A DNA stretch of 54,396 bases. Origin: Chara braunii. Lineage: Eukaryota; Streptophyta; Charophyceae; Charales; Characeae. Made by a program: the position numbers and the translations under genes. The stretch spans positions 936,949-991,344 of the forward strand of contig BFEA01000200.1 in assembly GCA_003427395.1 (NCBI GenBank), written 5' to 3'. Numbering within the stretch: the stretch's first letter is position 1; every line of letters begins with the position of its first letter. The notes below the pieces were generated by a model. It did no database searches, had not been told where the DNA came from, and saw only the letters and a program-made list of their open reading frames with translations. Of the stretch, positions 21,371-33,185 are shown piece by piece.

Positions 21371-21938
21371 TTTACAAAAGGAAAATTCAATTGGACAAAC
21401 GAATGAATTCTTTCAACGTTACACGGAGCGAAGTCGCTGTATGTAGCTCAAAACACGAGAGTCATTCTGATGAAGCTGATGTGGGATAATCAAAACAACC
21501 AATTGTTTAAATTTGCAGAAATTTATGACAAAAATATTAAAGGTTTGATTGCCCAACATATCAGATTGGTTATCATGAGTTATTGCTACAGACACAAGGT
21601 ACCAGACACATAAAAGTCAAGGACTTGGTTTTGGGCTACGTGGGGAAGGGACTCTATTCTAGTTAAACTAGACTCTAGGGGTAGGCTACAATTTTGTCAG
21701 TGGCTTTTGTCCCCTACGGGACACGGGGAGCGTTTCACCTCCCTCCTTAGAGTCCATATTAACTAGCCCCGAGAAGGTTAGAGCTTGGAATGTTTTTCTA
21801 TTTGATAGAGCGTCGGTTTATTGTTTTTTTTTCATTTTTGGAAACTCTTGTTTTGTTTTCCAAGGGACGCTGGACAGGTTGGGGGTTCCCGCCCCGTTCT
21901 TCTTTTGGATTTTGGTAATAAAAATTATATACAGTTCT
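21371..21938 (+). pseudogene. LINE ORF2 tail and 3' UTR
   Basis: The segment LMWDNQNNQLFKFAEIYDKN and NIKGLIAQHIRLVIMSYCYR (about 21474-21595) continues ORF2 beyond the nested insertions. The remainder is 3' UTR with a polyadenylation signal AATAAA at 21917-21922 and poly(A) at 21939-21958, showing that the element arose by reverse transcription of a polyadenylated RNA. Confidence 0.7.
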
Positions 21939-21958
21939 AAAAAAAAAAAAAAAAAAAA

Positions 21959-22462
21959 CATGAAATGGCAGTTTGCATACCACTGCACCCTGCCTACAAA
22001 AACTTGGCATGCCTTTCTGAAAGTGGTCATGTTCGTTTTGCACATTCTAAACTCAATCAAGATTGAAACGGACTTAACTTTTTTTTTCCTTTTTCTCTCG
22101 AGTTCACTTTTACACTACCTATCGAACAAGTAGATGGGAGGTACTGGCAAAATTAGTGACTTTTGTATTAGCCAACCCCCTCCACCACCATTCCCACCCT
22201 ACTCCCTGACCACCTTTGACTAAGGCGGAGGCTAACATGCATCCCTTAGATTGTGAGAGTTAGCCATGACCAACAATATGTTTTGTATTGCTCCAATTTT
22301 AAACCGTTACGACACGACCCCAGCCTTGCTGAAAAGAAACTTGTCGCCTATGAGTTTCTTCCAAAGAAGACGGCACATGTTCGCCGTCACAAAAAACATC
22401 GGTGACTTACGTCGCCTACCTGATTCTGACGGACGTCCGTGACCAAGCGAGATGTACTTGTG
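21959..22462. other. No gene seen
   Basis: About 500 bp downstream of the LINE poly(A). No recognisable coding sequence or repeat. Confidence 0.4.
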
Positions 22463-22834
22463 CTTTAAACCACCAGTTCAGATGAGCCTAAGTTGACAAA
22501 GCTACCTTCCAAGACCCACAAGCCTATAACTGCTTTTTTCAAAGTGGCCTGCTACGTTTGCTACCAGTTGAGGCCCGAATCGAAATGTTATTTCCACGTA
22601 TACTGGTAAGAGCATTATAGTAACTCAAGTTCGTCTCAATTGGCGGTTAAAACCGACAGTTAACCTGAACCAGAGTGAACTACTATTACCGGTATCGATG
22701 GTAAGATCTTTTTTATTTTTATCGGATGCGGTAGCTAAATCAACTTGCCACTTTGTAAAGGAGCAACTGACGGGGTCACAAGCCTTGGAACGTAGCTCTG
22801 CCAACCTAGGTTCGTGTGAACTGGTGGTCTGAAC
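22463..22834. mobile_element. Miniature element with ~48-bp imperfect TIRs (TTTAAACCACCAGT family)
   Basis: Left end TTTAAACCACCAGTTCA then GAGCCTAAGTTG and AGCTACCTTCCAAG; right end, inverted, TTCAGACCACCAGTTCA then GAACCTAGGTTG and AGCTACGTTCCAAG. The inverted match continues for almost 50 bases with few mismatches. The internal ~270 bp is non-coding. No clear target duplication was found, and the right end abuts a second CCACCAG. Confidence 0.65.
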
Positions 22835-23367
22835 CACCAGTGCATGGCCATAGCCAAGTTGAGAATCCCGTTTCAGCCTTTCCTAAAATTTTGGAGGCCC
22901 ACGCACATGTCTTGAAAGACAGTCCTTCAAGAATCTAGGGTTTGGCATACTGACGCATCATATGAATGTGGAATTGTTCCAAAGCTGCCACGTGGTATTG
23001 AAGTACCAACAGTTGTTTTCTTCTTTTTTTTCTTCGAGGGCTAAGTTGGTACTATAATTGTTGTGAATGGAGTTGAACTCACGCAGCTCTCTTTATCAAT
23101 AGTTATACCTATATAGCAGTCAACATCATGGGAAAGGGGGGTGGCAACATTTTGATGGAGGCAATGTATTATCTGATGACCTGTATGGGCAGCAGGGGTT
23201 GACATACTTTAGTGGTTCTCAACCTCGAATTCTCGCTGACCACCCCAATCTGCTTGGGCATGCTAGGACACGAACCACCCTACAGTTGATACACCCCCGT
23301 GATACTCGATAAAACGTGGCACTGATTTGCAAGCCAAGTTATTTGTGCATCCAAACACAAAAACAGT
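22835..23367. other. No gene seen
   Basis: Stop-rich, with no recognisable repeat. Ends at the long inverted repeat that begins at 23368. Confidence 0.35.
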
Positions 23368-24694
23368 GAATTCGTGAAAACCTAACAAAACCACAAAACC
23401 TAACATTTTTTATAGAATGAAAAAGTAAAAGTCAAACTGTTGTATTTGACATAAAAAAGAGAACGTTTTTAACTGTTTCCCGAGAAAGGAGGGGGGAAAA
23501 GAGCAAAACGTCTAAACGATTCTCAATGTGTGCAAGAAAAAAAATTCTAACAAAGAGCATGTTATAAAACTATAAGTCGTTCTTCGTATATTGACAAAAA
23601 ACATAGCTCAAACAAGACAATCTTTAAGGATTGTAAGGTCAACTCGAAAGATGTTAAAAAAAACAGTTTCAGCGAATACTCATTTATAGAACTATAAGTC
23701 TTTTTCAGCAGTTTGGTAAAAAACAAGCTCTGCGAAAACTAGTTTATAGAACTATAAATTAATATAACTTCATTTTGAAGTTAATTGTAAAACTCTTGCC
23801 AAAAAATATATGGCATGTAAAAGAAGAATTCAAACAACTTTTGCTTGGGAGACATCTTCAAATTTTTAGTCAACCTAGGCTACCAGTTGTCCGATGGCAG
23901 GACGTCCTGGCCGGACAGTCAAGGGGGTCCCGGACGTCCGGGCCCGGACAACTTTATGTTTAGCAATTAAAAGCACAAAAAAAGTAAAAAAAAAAAGAGT
24001 TTTATATTATTTTATTTTGTATTTTAAAATTGGCAGCGAATTTCAATATGATTCCAAGGCAAAAGTTGTTCAGTTTATTTTTCTTTATAACATACTTTTT
24101 TCAAATTTTTTGAAGGACCTTTTTTTTTTTTTTTTTTTTTTTTTTGGGCTCGGACAGACTGCCCGGGGAGGACGTCCGCCCAGTCGTCCGATCGGACAAC
24201 CCCGGACGGTCAGGGGGGTCCCGGACATCCGATCAGGTAACCTAGTAGAAATTTTAAAAAAAAATAAAAATATGTTTTAATACAAAACACTAAAAACCAA
24301 TATATTCGTCGATGTAGGAGTGAACATATCCAAAAGAATATATTCGTGAATAGGAGAATATGTGTGCGTGTTTGGGAAACCCCCGAATAGGTTCGTCGTG
24401 CTACATACCTTATAGAACTATAAATATGATTTTTTAAGATAAACAAAAAATTGGGATATTTTGGTTCTTTAACAAACGGTGTTTTGCAAGGCAGTGATTT
24501 TTTGTAAAAAACCTTGCTTCTCTCCTCACCACTTTAAGTGGTTCTGAAAAAGTATTTTTTTTATTTATTTTTTGCGGTTAATTTACTTCACATAGAATTT
24601 CGTTAATATAGGAGGACTGAAAAATATACTATCAAAATCTTTAAAAACATTCGTGCAAACCTAACAATTTGTTTTGTTAGGTTTTCACGAATTC
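23368..24694. mobile_element. 1.3-kb interval bounded by a perfect 24-bp inverted repeat
   Basis: The arms are 23368-23391 and 24671-24694; each contains GAATTCGTGAAAACCTAAC or its exact complement. Inside are four copies of the palindrome TTATAGAACTATAA (one with a mismatch; near 23572, 23684, 23743, 24410) and a GTCCG-family hAT-like element. No coding sequence. The perfect arms suggest a young foldback or TIR element, but no target duplication was located. Confidence 0.45.
23875..24245. mobile_element. hAT-like miniature element, GTCCG family
   Basis: Ends are CTAGGCTACCAGTTGTCCG and, inverted, CTAGGTTACCTGATCGGATG, an imperfect TIR of the same CT..G pattern as the GTACG and GTTCG elements. 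About eleven GTCCG/CGGAC pentamers crowd the subterminal regions. The core contains a segment (GGCAGCGAATTTCAATATGA) that lines up with the cores of the other two families. A ~25-base T run (24121-24145) sits inside. No intact 8-bp duplication remains (TAGTCAAC versus TAGAAATT). Confidence 0.65.
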
Positions 24695-24879
24695 TATGTT
24701 CACAATGACGTACCTCGAATGAATGTAACAAAAATCATGTCCCAATTCAGTTGAAGAAGTCTTAGTTGCACAATAGAAGAAAATAAATAAGAAAAAATAG
24801 GAAACTACGAGGCGGTTACAAAAATAGTTTAAAATTGCACTTCGGATAACCAGCCTGAAAATGTGCAAAATGGAAACGA

Positions 24880-25005
24880 GGGAGGAGGGAGGAAAGGGAC
24901 AGAGGAGGGGGGAAAGGGACGGAGGAGGAGAGAAAGGGACGCAAGAGGGGGGAAAGGGACGGAGGAGGGGGGAAAGGGACGGAGGAGGGGGGAAGGGAGG
25001 GAGAG
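24880..25005. repeat. 20-bp minisatellite
   Basis: About five tandem copies of a purine-rich unit close to GGGGGGAAAGGGACGGAGGA. Confidence 0.85.
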
Positions 25006-25454
25006 GGGGAGGATGGAGGAGGGTGAAGTAGATTGGAATCCGTTCCAAACAGATGGATTAGTGACAACAGATAGTCGACATTGTTTTTTTTTTTTTTTTT
25101 GATTTCCATTGGGTTCATCGTGCGAGTCCATGAACAGGGTTCTTAAGCATGCAAGATATCATTGAAAACGAAGGATCAGACATAGTTGCTCGCCTCAGTA
25201 CTTCCCGAATGTGCAAAATGGAGCATGGTGTTCCCCGCACTATACATAGGCTAGCGAGAGGATGAGATAGATGAGTATTGGCAAGAAGATGACATAGATG
25301 AGAAAAAAATATAGCTTACTTTCGTAAAAAAAAATCATAAAAATCCTTCAAACTATTATTGCTCTCAACCAACCTATCCTAGAATCCACTCTCTAAGGTA
25401 GGTTTCCGGTTCGGTACGGATGAGAGGACGGGTGTTATGGTCGCATTGCAGTTA

Positions 25455-25455
<1 letters not shown>

Positions 25456-25500
<45 letters not shown>

Positions 25501-25524
25501 AACAACAACAACAACAACAACAAC
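25456..25524. repeat. Poly(A) followed by (CAA)n
   Basis: 44 consecutive A then about eight CAA units. It could be the tail of a retroposed sequence, but no element body was recognised upstream on this strand. Confidence 0.8.
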
Positions 25525-25598
25525 ACAAACTTTTACCAAGAGTTTGGGTAGGATGACCTACAAAATCAAATTTTCACTTCAACACAACAAAAACTTGG

Positions 25599-25805
25599 TC
25601 AATCAGCATTTAAAAAAATGTAGGTATCGTCAGCAAAACCTTCCGATTTGACTTGTTCACTATCCGGCATGATGAAGTCCACAAGTCTAGGATCTTCTCT
25701 TATCATTGAGTGCAGTATCTTTGTATACATTATATATAAATAAAGCGCTACAGGACAACCTTGGTGCACAAACGCTTCCACATTGTCTCCGACGATACCA
25801 TCCAA
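25599..25805 (-). pseudogene. LINE reverse transcriptase fragment (palm)
   Basis: The 68-residue stretch contains HQGCPVALYLYIMYTKILHS, matching the Q-G-C-P-L-A-P block of LINE RT, and about 25 residues later EGFADDTYIFLNAD, which holds the F-A-D-D catalytic box. The spacing is right for an L1-type RT. It is a short fragment with no matching element on either side. It shows that a second LINE copy, in opposite orientation, has been scattered here. Confidence 0.75.
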
Positions 25806-25829
25806 GCAAAAATCTTACTAAGTTCTCAT

Positions 25830-27020
25830 CATGTCACCGCACGAAACTCCAAATGTTTCTTCATCTTGAAAAGTCAGAAAGATATATTCGAGAGGAGAGA
25901 AATAGAGTGATGAGAGAGAAAAAAAATAAATAATAATAATAAATAAATAAATAAATGGTAAGGGTTGGGCAGGTAAGGATGGAGAGAAAGGGAGTCGGAT
26001 GGCATAGAGGAGGCACAAAGAAATAAAAGAAGGGTTTCAGAAACGGTTTTTGCAAAACGGAGAGGAATACTGGTGTGTTGCAGATGAAGAAAGTTATGAT
26101 AAGAAAACAATAGTTGCGAATCGGGTTGTATTGGAAGGATTGCGAACTCAAAATGAGGGAAGTTGCAAGGAGCAGGTAGCGGGAGTAAAGGTCGGAGAGG
26201 GCAACAGGAGGTAGCAGCGGCAGGCGAGGTTCGGATGCAAACGATAAAGGGCAGAAGCCTCATAAGGGAAATATTTGAAAGTGCATTGATTCCCCGATGA
26301 AACCCCCTCTTGCACTTTCCATTGTCGAATGTATAGTGTGAATGATTTTTAGGGAAAATAAATAGTGAATACGGGCAACTGAGAGAAGGTGAGATAGAAA
26401 CCTCACCCTTGGTTTAATGGGTAAAATGAGTGCGAAAGGTGCCTCTGTGGTTCCTTATATGGCCCCCAATACTCTTTTTCGAGATCGTGTGTGGAACAAT
26501 CGTGTGCAGTTTCAAATTTTGCATGAGGGCAGAGAGTACCTTGTTAGGTTTAGGTATTGGTTAACAGTAGTTGAACTACAAATAATCTATGCAGGTCGAA
26601 CAACGGTGTTGAAAGTTTTTTTCATCCCTTAATGTATGGATTGAAATGTGACTTGGCAAGGTTCTCATAACACATCTACTTGAAAGAAGTCGGGCACAAA
26701 AAAATTTGGTCAATAAAGAGTATGACCTTAAGTACTCAATTACATCCAAATTGCACGTGCATCCACAGTTTAGGCCCTTGGAGGTTCATGGGGTTCATCA
26801 AGATATATAATGGTGTGCTATCCATAGTTGGTATGTGACGCACAACCTTACGCCCCATGATACTTCCTTTCAAAATGTAAACTAGTGCAGAAGGTCTAGG
26901 AAAGTGCAAAAATGGAGATGCGCCAAGGATTTTAGGGAAGGGAGTTGGAGTTCTAGGTCGTAACTGGAATCTCATATATCATTTCCATGTGTGGATTGAG
27001 CTATACCAAAAAGGAGTTAG
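25830..27020. other. No gene seen
   Basis: Open stretches such as 26417-26632 show no recognisable domain. AT-rich simple sequence (TAAATAAATAAA) lies near 25924-25955. Confidence 0.35.
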
Positions 27021-27025
27021 GATGG

Positions 27026-27487
27026 ACATTAAACCACCGATCCCCCCGCCACCAAAAACACCTAGTCCCTGTGAGTACGGAGGGGCTGCGATCGTACAGA
27101 GGCACCGGGTTGTACGGAGGCCGACGGGGCCAATCCCGCCATTCTGCAAGCGGCAACTTTGCCAATTTTTTATGCTAAGAAAAAAACATCAAATATCTAA
27201 AAATTTGAGGGTCCGCAGATTAGGTCGTGATCTTTCAGGGAAAAATATCGAAAAAAAAAATTATTTTGACGGTGAAATATTCGCCGCGCCGATTTGCTTT
27301 ATTTTCGATTTTTGTTGCAAATTCCATACGGAGGCCCACCTATCGTAAAACGGCGCTATCGGTACCCCTGAAGTTTTCTGAAGTCAGGAGGACTAGTTTT
27401 CCACGCTGTACTACCAGTATCCGTTGTAAAACGGTGCTACCGGTAACCCTGAAGTTTTCTGACGTCAGGAGGACCGGTGGTTTAAAC
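27026..27487. repeat. TIR-like element of the CCACCAGT group, with an internal 80-bp duplication
   Basis: The left end ATTAAACCACCGATCC and right end GGACCGGTGGTTTAAA are inverted and resemble the TTTAAACCACCAGTACC ends. Related phrases (AAAAAGGAGTTAGGATG, AAAAAGGAGTTGGGATG) lie outside both ends. Inside, GTAAAACGGCGCTATCGGTA at 27346 is repeated 80 bp later at 27426 with few changes, each followed by CCTGAAGTTTTCTGA. Confidence 0.45.
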
Positions 27488-28195
27488 CAAAAAGGAGTTG
27501 GGATGAAACTTCTTAATGCGAAAGTCGGACCAATAGAAAATGAGTGGCAATTTTATATATATTTCAACATTAAGTTAAAAATAATTGTCATAGCTACTTC
27601 CAACTTATCGGCGTTGTTTTCTCCGTGGGAAGGGCAAAGGCGTGTATGCAGGGTCTTGATCTCTAGCGATGACTTGTCCGCGTGTCTGGTAGATTTCAAG
27701 GTTGGAATCAGACGGTCGCACCAACAAAGTCCTTTCTGCAACTTCTGCTTCTCAACGGGGTACTCAAACCCTCTTTCTCGTAGCTTCTCATTACGCCTAT
27801 AGTCTGAGCACAGGGTGTGAGCCCAATTGGAAGTGATGATGGCACTATAAATAATTGTATGTTTGTTATATGAAAACAAGGTCGAATATGGGGCAAAAAT
27901 AATTTTTAACAACACGAGTCAAAAATTAACGAAGACCTTAATTTTCAGACAACTTCTCATGTTATTTATAACAAAACCCAAGGGTCATTTGAACCAAACT
28001 TGCCACCAGTTCATAGAGTGGAGATCATGCTAACTCCTCACAAAACGATAATGAAAATAAAAACAAAAAAATCAATAAAACATCAATTTGAAGACAAAAA
28101 TATATTTTCATGAAATTTCGCCAACATTCAAAGTTAAAATCTCATCAAGGGAAGTTTCAATGGCTCAAATGATACCAAATTTTGTGCACGATAAC

Positions 28196-28378
28196 CTTTA
28201 ACCACCAGTACCTCGGTCGTATATCGGTTGCGGGCCCCTCACCATAACTTTTGGATGCCCACACCGGACCGAGAATCGTCGATGAAAAATCTCAACGGTC
28301 GTGGCCCCCAGAAACTCACAGAACGTTAACGACCATGACAATTTTTACAGGTTGGGCGAGGTACTGCTAATTTAAATC
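28196..28378. mobile_element. Miniature TIR element, TTTAAACCACCAGTACC family
   Basis: Left end TTTAACCACCAGTACCTCGG; right end, inverted, ATTTAAATTAGCAGTACCTCG. ~183 bp, non-coding. A related left end occurs at 34601, just before the gap. Confidence 0.55.
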
Positions 28379-28383
28379 AAAAT

Positions 28384-28384
28384 A

Positions 28385-28425
<41 letters not shown>
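28384..28425. repeat. (TA)n microsatellite
   Basis: Uninterrupted alternating TA apart from one C. Confidence 0.9.
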
Positions 28426-28429
<4 letters not shown>

Positions 28430-31400
28430 GACCTACAAAACCTAATTTCAGTTTTGGACTCGTTAGTTAGGAGTTGAAAGTGGGGATCCCCATTAACCAC
28501 TTGTGTCCTATCCATTCAAAATGGTTGCGAGTAAGTGAAAATCATTATGAGACTCACTCACAACATATAAGAGCAAAAAAGTTATGAAAGATACTTAACG
28601 AAAAAACATAGTTCTCACTCAACCAATCGATCACAAGGTTTTAAAGAGTCCAGAACAATTTTTTTTTTCCCGTACATCTTTAATCAAGGGGAATAATTCA
28701 TATTCATCAGTGACATGCCTACGATATATTATAAATTGAACCTATCACTTTCTATGATATCATTCTATAGAAGGAGAGAAAAGGTACACATACCACAAAA
28801 ATAAGGACCTTTTCATCATACATCAATGAAGTGTGTGAACATTCTGATGCGAGTTCGGTACATTAGATTCTCAAACAGCAAGGAAATATTTCTTATCAAT
28901 TCATTCGTTCATCGATCGATAGTACTTCGACAAAGGCTCATTAAAAAAAAAAGAACATATTGAAAAAGCATATACTGACCATACACATAGACTCATAGAA
29001 CGTGAATGTCATGCAAGAGAGGCGAAAAGCAAAAAGAAGAAAAGAAGAAACATTCTCGTAAGTCAATAGTCGCCTGAATTATATACACATAAGAAACAAA
29101 GACACACTTGAACTAAAATAACGAAGGTCGAGAGAGTTCATAAAGACGCTCAAAATTCATGTTCATACAAAGTTCACACAAGTCCAAGAGAGGAAGTGGA
29201 TTACCTCGCTCTCATACATGTAACTTTCCTGCTAGTTTACACTAATCATGTCACTTGCATGTGCAAGTACCAGCAACCTCTCATCGCGCACTCTGCGATC
29301 ATCCTAGCAATCATTACGTTGTTGATTCTGAGTCGAGTACGGCACAGACCCCCCATGGCCCGCATTCCTTTAAAACCATATTTCGATCTTGCTTGGTCGT
29401 GATCAACCCTTCGGAACTTTCCAATCCGCTAACGAAAATACTAGACACTTTGTATTAGTTGGCTTATAGTGCAAGAGAGAGAGACATGCTTGCGAGATTT
29501 GTAGTCGCGTGTGAGGGGAAAAGAAGATGCATGTAAAAGGGAAAGAAGGAGAAAGAGGAAGGAGTGCATGGCGTCACAAAGGGGGGTTCCGTAAACGATT
29601 AGAAGCACAAAGTGAAGACTTAACCACTTCGTTTTTTGTGCAATTATCATATCTTTATGATTATCGACGCTTGTTGAGATCACCGGGGGGAGTAAAGGGA
29701 GGGAAAAAACTCATGAACTTAAAAAAAGATTCCGTGCAAATAAACCAAGATTAGCAGGATCAAGAACTTAAAAAGAAAAAATAAGCATGAGGGAAGAAGA
29801 CAGTTATGGTGGTTGGAGTGAAATTTGAAGGGAGAGGGAGAAGACGCTCAACAAATGGGGTACAAATATAACAAGTAATGATGACACACACAAAATTCTT
29901 AGGAATCGAAAATATGAGAAACAGTTGCACGAGGCATCAGCGTAAAAGCATACTCGCACGTAATTCCTAAAACAAATTTCAATTCAAAATTTTGATAAAA
30001 GTTTGGGTTTGTTCGCTAAGACGCGCAAATCTAACATAGAGCCTCATCGTCGTCATGTCCAAAGTTATAGATAAACTTACTTTTATGACACTTTTTAAAT
30101 TCCTAAAATTTTATAAATGTTAAAACGAAAAAGCATGGAGATAATATACAAACCGTATTCAAAAGTTGATGCATTGAAAAAGATGGATATAGAAATCCGC
30201 GACACTAAGCAAAGTAGTTTGCCATACGTATGGTCATTCATCTTTTGATAGTAAGCGCATGGGGTCACATTTATGCAGTATGATGTTGTGTCATTTGGGG
30301 AATCAGAGAGTTTGTATGGACAAATTTTGCAACAAGATAACAAGAAACTAGTTATAACCTTCATCTCTTATTGTAGTGGTGATCAAACAATTGGAACAAA
30401 AGGGATAGTGGATATTAAAATATGAAGCATGCAGGTTGTGACCAAAGCTAGTGGTGGTCTGGAGATGGATGTGACACTCGTGTGAAGTAGGGGTATGGCG
30501 AGATAGGTTGTTGGCCTTGTTCATAGTCTTGTGACGTGAGATTAACTAAAATGAGGCATGTGGCCCCCTACGGTAAAGTGACACATGTGGGTTCTGTGGG
30601 GTGTTAAGTGTTTCTCCTTAGACTGCTAATTTTTCTCAGCGAGGTGGTGTGGCACTCCAAAATTTAGTAAGTGAATTGGAATATCAGGTAGGCCCCCTAA
30701 CAACAAATAGGTGTCTTATTGGTCTACAAACTGTGGGTGTACAAAATTCGTCTGCATCTTTGGATCAAAATCAAGGAACTACATAAGGAAAACAGACATC
30801 GGTTAATCATTCAATGTAACTCTTATAGTTGTTTGAGATGGGCTAGAGACTCAAAAGTATTGAAGCAATGTTTATGGTCTTTCCTTGTTTGATGTGTACT
30901 AAGGGTGAGCTTAGGTTGATGGCGTTTATATGTAATGACACCAACATGATTGTGTCTTTCATTATTTTTTAACAAGACTTTGTGATTTAGCAGGTGGACT
31001 AGGAGGTGGTGAAATGTATGGGTCTAGCTCCCTTGGATAAACCTTTCTAAGGGGGCTAAAGATGGCAAAGAAAAATCTTTGGTTTTTTTTCTTCACTCGG
31101 TTCAAGTGCGAGGTATGTATATTTCTCTGTCATGCTTCCCCGATGTCTTATCGATAACTCTATAACAATTGTCTAACCCGATGAGGATAACAACTAAAAT
31201 GGCTTGGTTTCAAGGTACTTGGATTGCAACAATTTTGTTAGAATTTAATAAAAAATGAATGCCTCAATTCGATTTGTTCGTGTGAGCCTTTGTAGTCAGC
31301 CTATCTTCAACAACCCTTGTATTCTTGCTAAAAACAAACAACCTTTCCTTGTGACTAGCACTGGATCATTATGACAAAGTTGGATGTCACGAGGAGTAGC

Positions 31401-31825
31401 CACCTTGACTCATCTCTGGGATGAAAACAACAGCAGTTGGAAGGACGAAGAACACATGCAGCATGCCCTACATGGACTCAAAGGATGATGATACAACCTG
31501 CGTAAAGTTTACTCGGTGCTCCCATACGAATGAACACAAATTATTAGTTAGAAACAATTTATATCTGGCTCTTGGTTTCAAGAAAACATGGTGGATCGCA
31601 CTTCTTCTGTATTTTGACGCATGGAAACACAAGTAACAGACTTGGAATGGGAATGACCAGATGAACGACAACCGACGTACAAACCGGACTGGAGACTTTT
31701 CTTACCAGATCCTCTGTAGTCACTGTCATATCCAAATAGCTGAAGTATGTGTGTTTGAACAAAATAAAAAACTCAATGTTGCCAACCTTCCATGAAGGAC
31801 TTCGATTGCATGTAAGGATTTTAAA
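28430..31825. other. Long AT-rich stretch without a supported gene
   Basis: Open frames are short (under 90 codons), of random composition and without recognisable domains. No strong repeats were seen. Confidence 0.4.
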
Positions 31826-32833
31826 TTGGATCTCAAATACTTGTTCTCGTTACCCACCCGGAAACCCGACACGACTGATTCTCTAGCACAACACACGATA
31901 AAGCGCGCTTACCTCATGCTTTTACTTGATGTGGATGTTGATTGGGGCATTGTTACAAAATGGTGTAAGCTTGGATACACTGTGCAAGCAGACAGGCTCA
32001 TTGTTTAAGACATTTGTTAATCGCTCTTAGAATAGTCAAACACAACTCCTGCCTTTTTGTATCACCATCGAAGGCAAGCGCCCCCTTTGTAAAGCATGTT
32101 TCTACCTTGACCTTGTGGAAGACCAACACCATATTTGGGTTTCCTGTATGAATGCTCAAACCATTTGGGTGCATATCAAATCAAAATCTCTCATTCCCTC
32201 AAGAATGGGGCGATTTATGGTCGATTGCTACAGTTCTGTTGGCACAATAGTGCATCATCTTTCAAAGTCTCGAGCTTATGTATGCGAAACTATAAGAGGA
32301 AAAGTGTTTTCACACATATGGAGACAGAGGAATACAATGATACTGCCAAATGATCGACCTTCGTCACAAGTAGTTTTTTATAGGATCAAGAGGGATTTGC
32401 GTCGCATTATCTATCTGAACTGGAGACATAGATTCGACAAATCAACAAACTTTCGAGCAGGGGTTTAGCGGTTTCAGAAACATTGGGCCGCCTCCCCTTT
32501 TCTTGCTGCCTTAGATTCGTGTACATGAGATTTACCATTTCAATTTTTTTTCTAGATTTTGTGATTTTATTGCTTTGGATGACCGTCCTTAGTTATAACA
32601 TTTTTTTATTTGTAATCATTTTGAGAATTTGATTTGTGGCAGAGGGAACTTCTTAGATTTCTTTTTGGAATTGTGGATGGGGGTTTCTACAAGGGAGGGT
32701 TTGCACCCAACGGAGTGGTTTTGAAGATTTTACGCCCCCTGGATTTGTAACTCTTTGACATCGTATTTATGCCTTAGGCACTGGACCCTACTAAAACTAC
32801 TGTTTATTGTGGGAAAAAATAAAATAAAATTAG
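31826..32833 (+). pseudogene. LINE 3' fragment (ORF2 C-terminus, 3' UTR and tail)
   Basis: Near 32080-32150 a Cys/His cluster reading CKACFYLDLVEDQHHIWVSC resembles the zf-RVT motif at the end of L1 ORF2. The next ~100 residues (IRGKVFSHIWRQRNTMIL; IKRDLRRIIYLNWRHRFD) look like the terminal HIWRxRN region. The stop at 32466-32468 is followed by a 3' UTR that ends in an A-rich simple tail, AAAAATAAAATAAAATTAG, at about 32815-32833. Homology is inferred by motif, not alignment. Confidence 0.5.
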
Positions 32834-32873
32834 TCGAACCGTGTCTGATTCACTGGCTTAACTTTCATTAATC

Positions 32874-33185
32874 ATGTTTTTTTTTTTTTTTTTGCGCCAC
32901 TATTTTCCTTTTTGCCCTTCTTTGTACCGTCTCCTTTGGAATCTTGTCCTGGAACGTTTTAATTTTGGGTCTAGGAGTGTAGCTTACAAACGTGGTTTTA
33001 CTAAAACACTTGCAAAGAATTGCGGGTCAGCTATTGTGCTATTACATGAAACAAAGTTAGATCATGATAATATTCTGCACTACAACTGTGGTGGAATGAG
33101 GCAAAATTTTAGGTTGTGGATTACCCCGGGTGACGAAGAGGGTTTTCTAGCTGGAATATCAAAACCACTGAAATGGGGTCATTGA
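32874..33185 (+). pseudogene. LINE endonuclease fragment
   Basis: Reads RGFTKTLAKNCGSAIVLLHE then TKLDHDNILHYNCGG. The LLHETKLD segment matches the LLQETKL metal-binding block near the N-terminus of L1-type endonucleases, at the right distance from an upstream W/N-rich start. No downstream ORF2 follows, so this is a truncated copy lying just after the LINE tail that ends at 32833. Confidence 0.55.

Larger units (their letters stand above)
14240..21958 (+). mobile_element. L1-type LINE, near full length but decayed
   Basis: Plus-strand element whose pieces lie in canonical order: ORF1-like frame (14340-16060), apurinic-type endonuclease (16474-17260), a linker (17620-18180), reverse transcriptase (18190-19340), a C-terminal region with a Cys/His cluster (19340-20626), an ORF2 tail (21371-21615) and a 3' UTR with AATAAA at 21917-21922 and a 20-base poly(A) at 21939-21958. 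Two miniature hAT-like insertions (17271-17619, 20635-21362) split ORF2. The 5' border is not defined because the 5' part belongs to a 2.1-kb tandem array. Confidence 0.8.
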
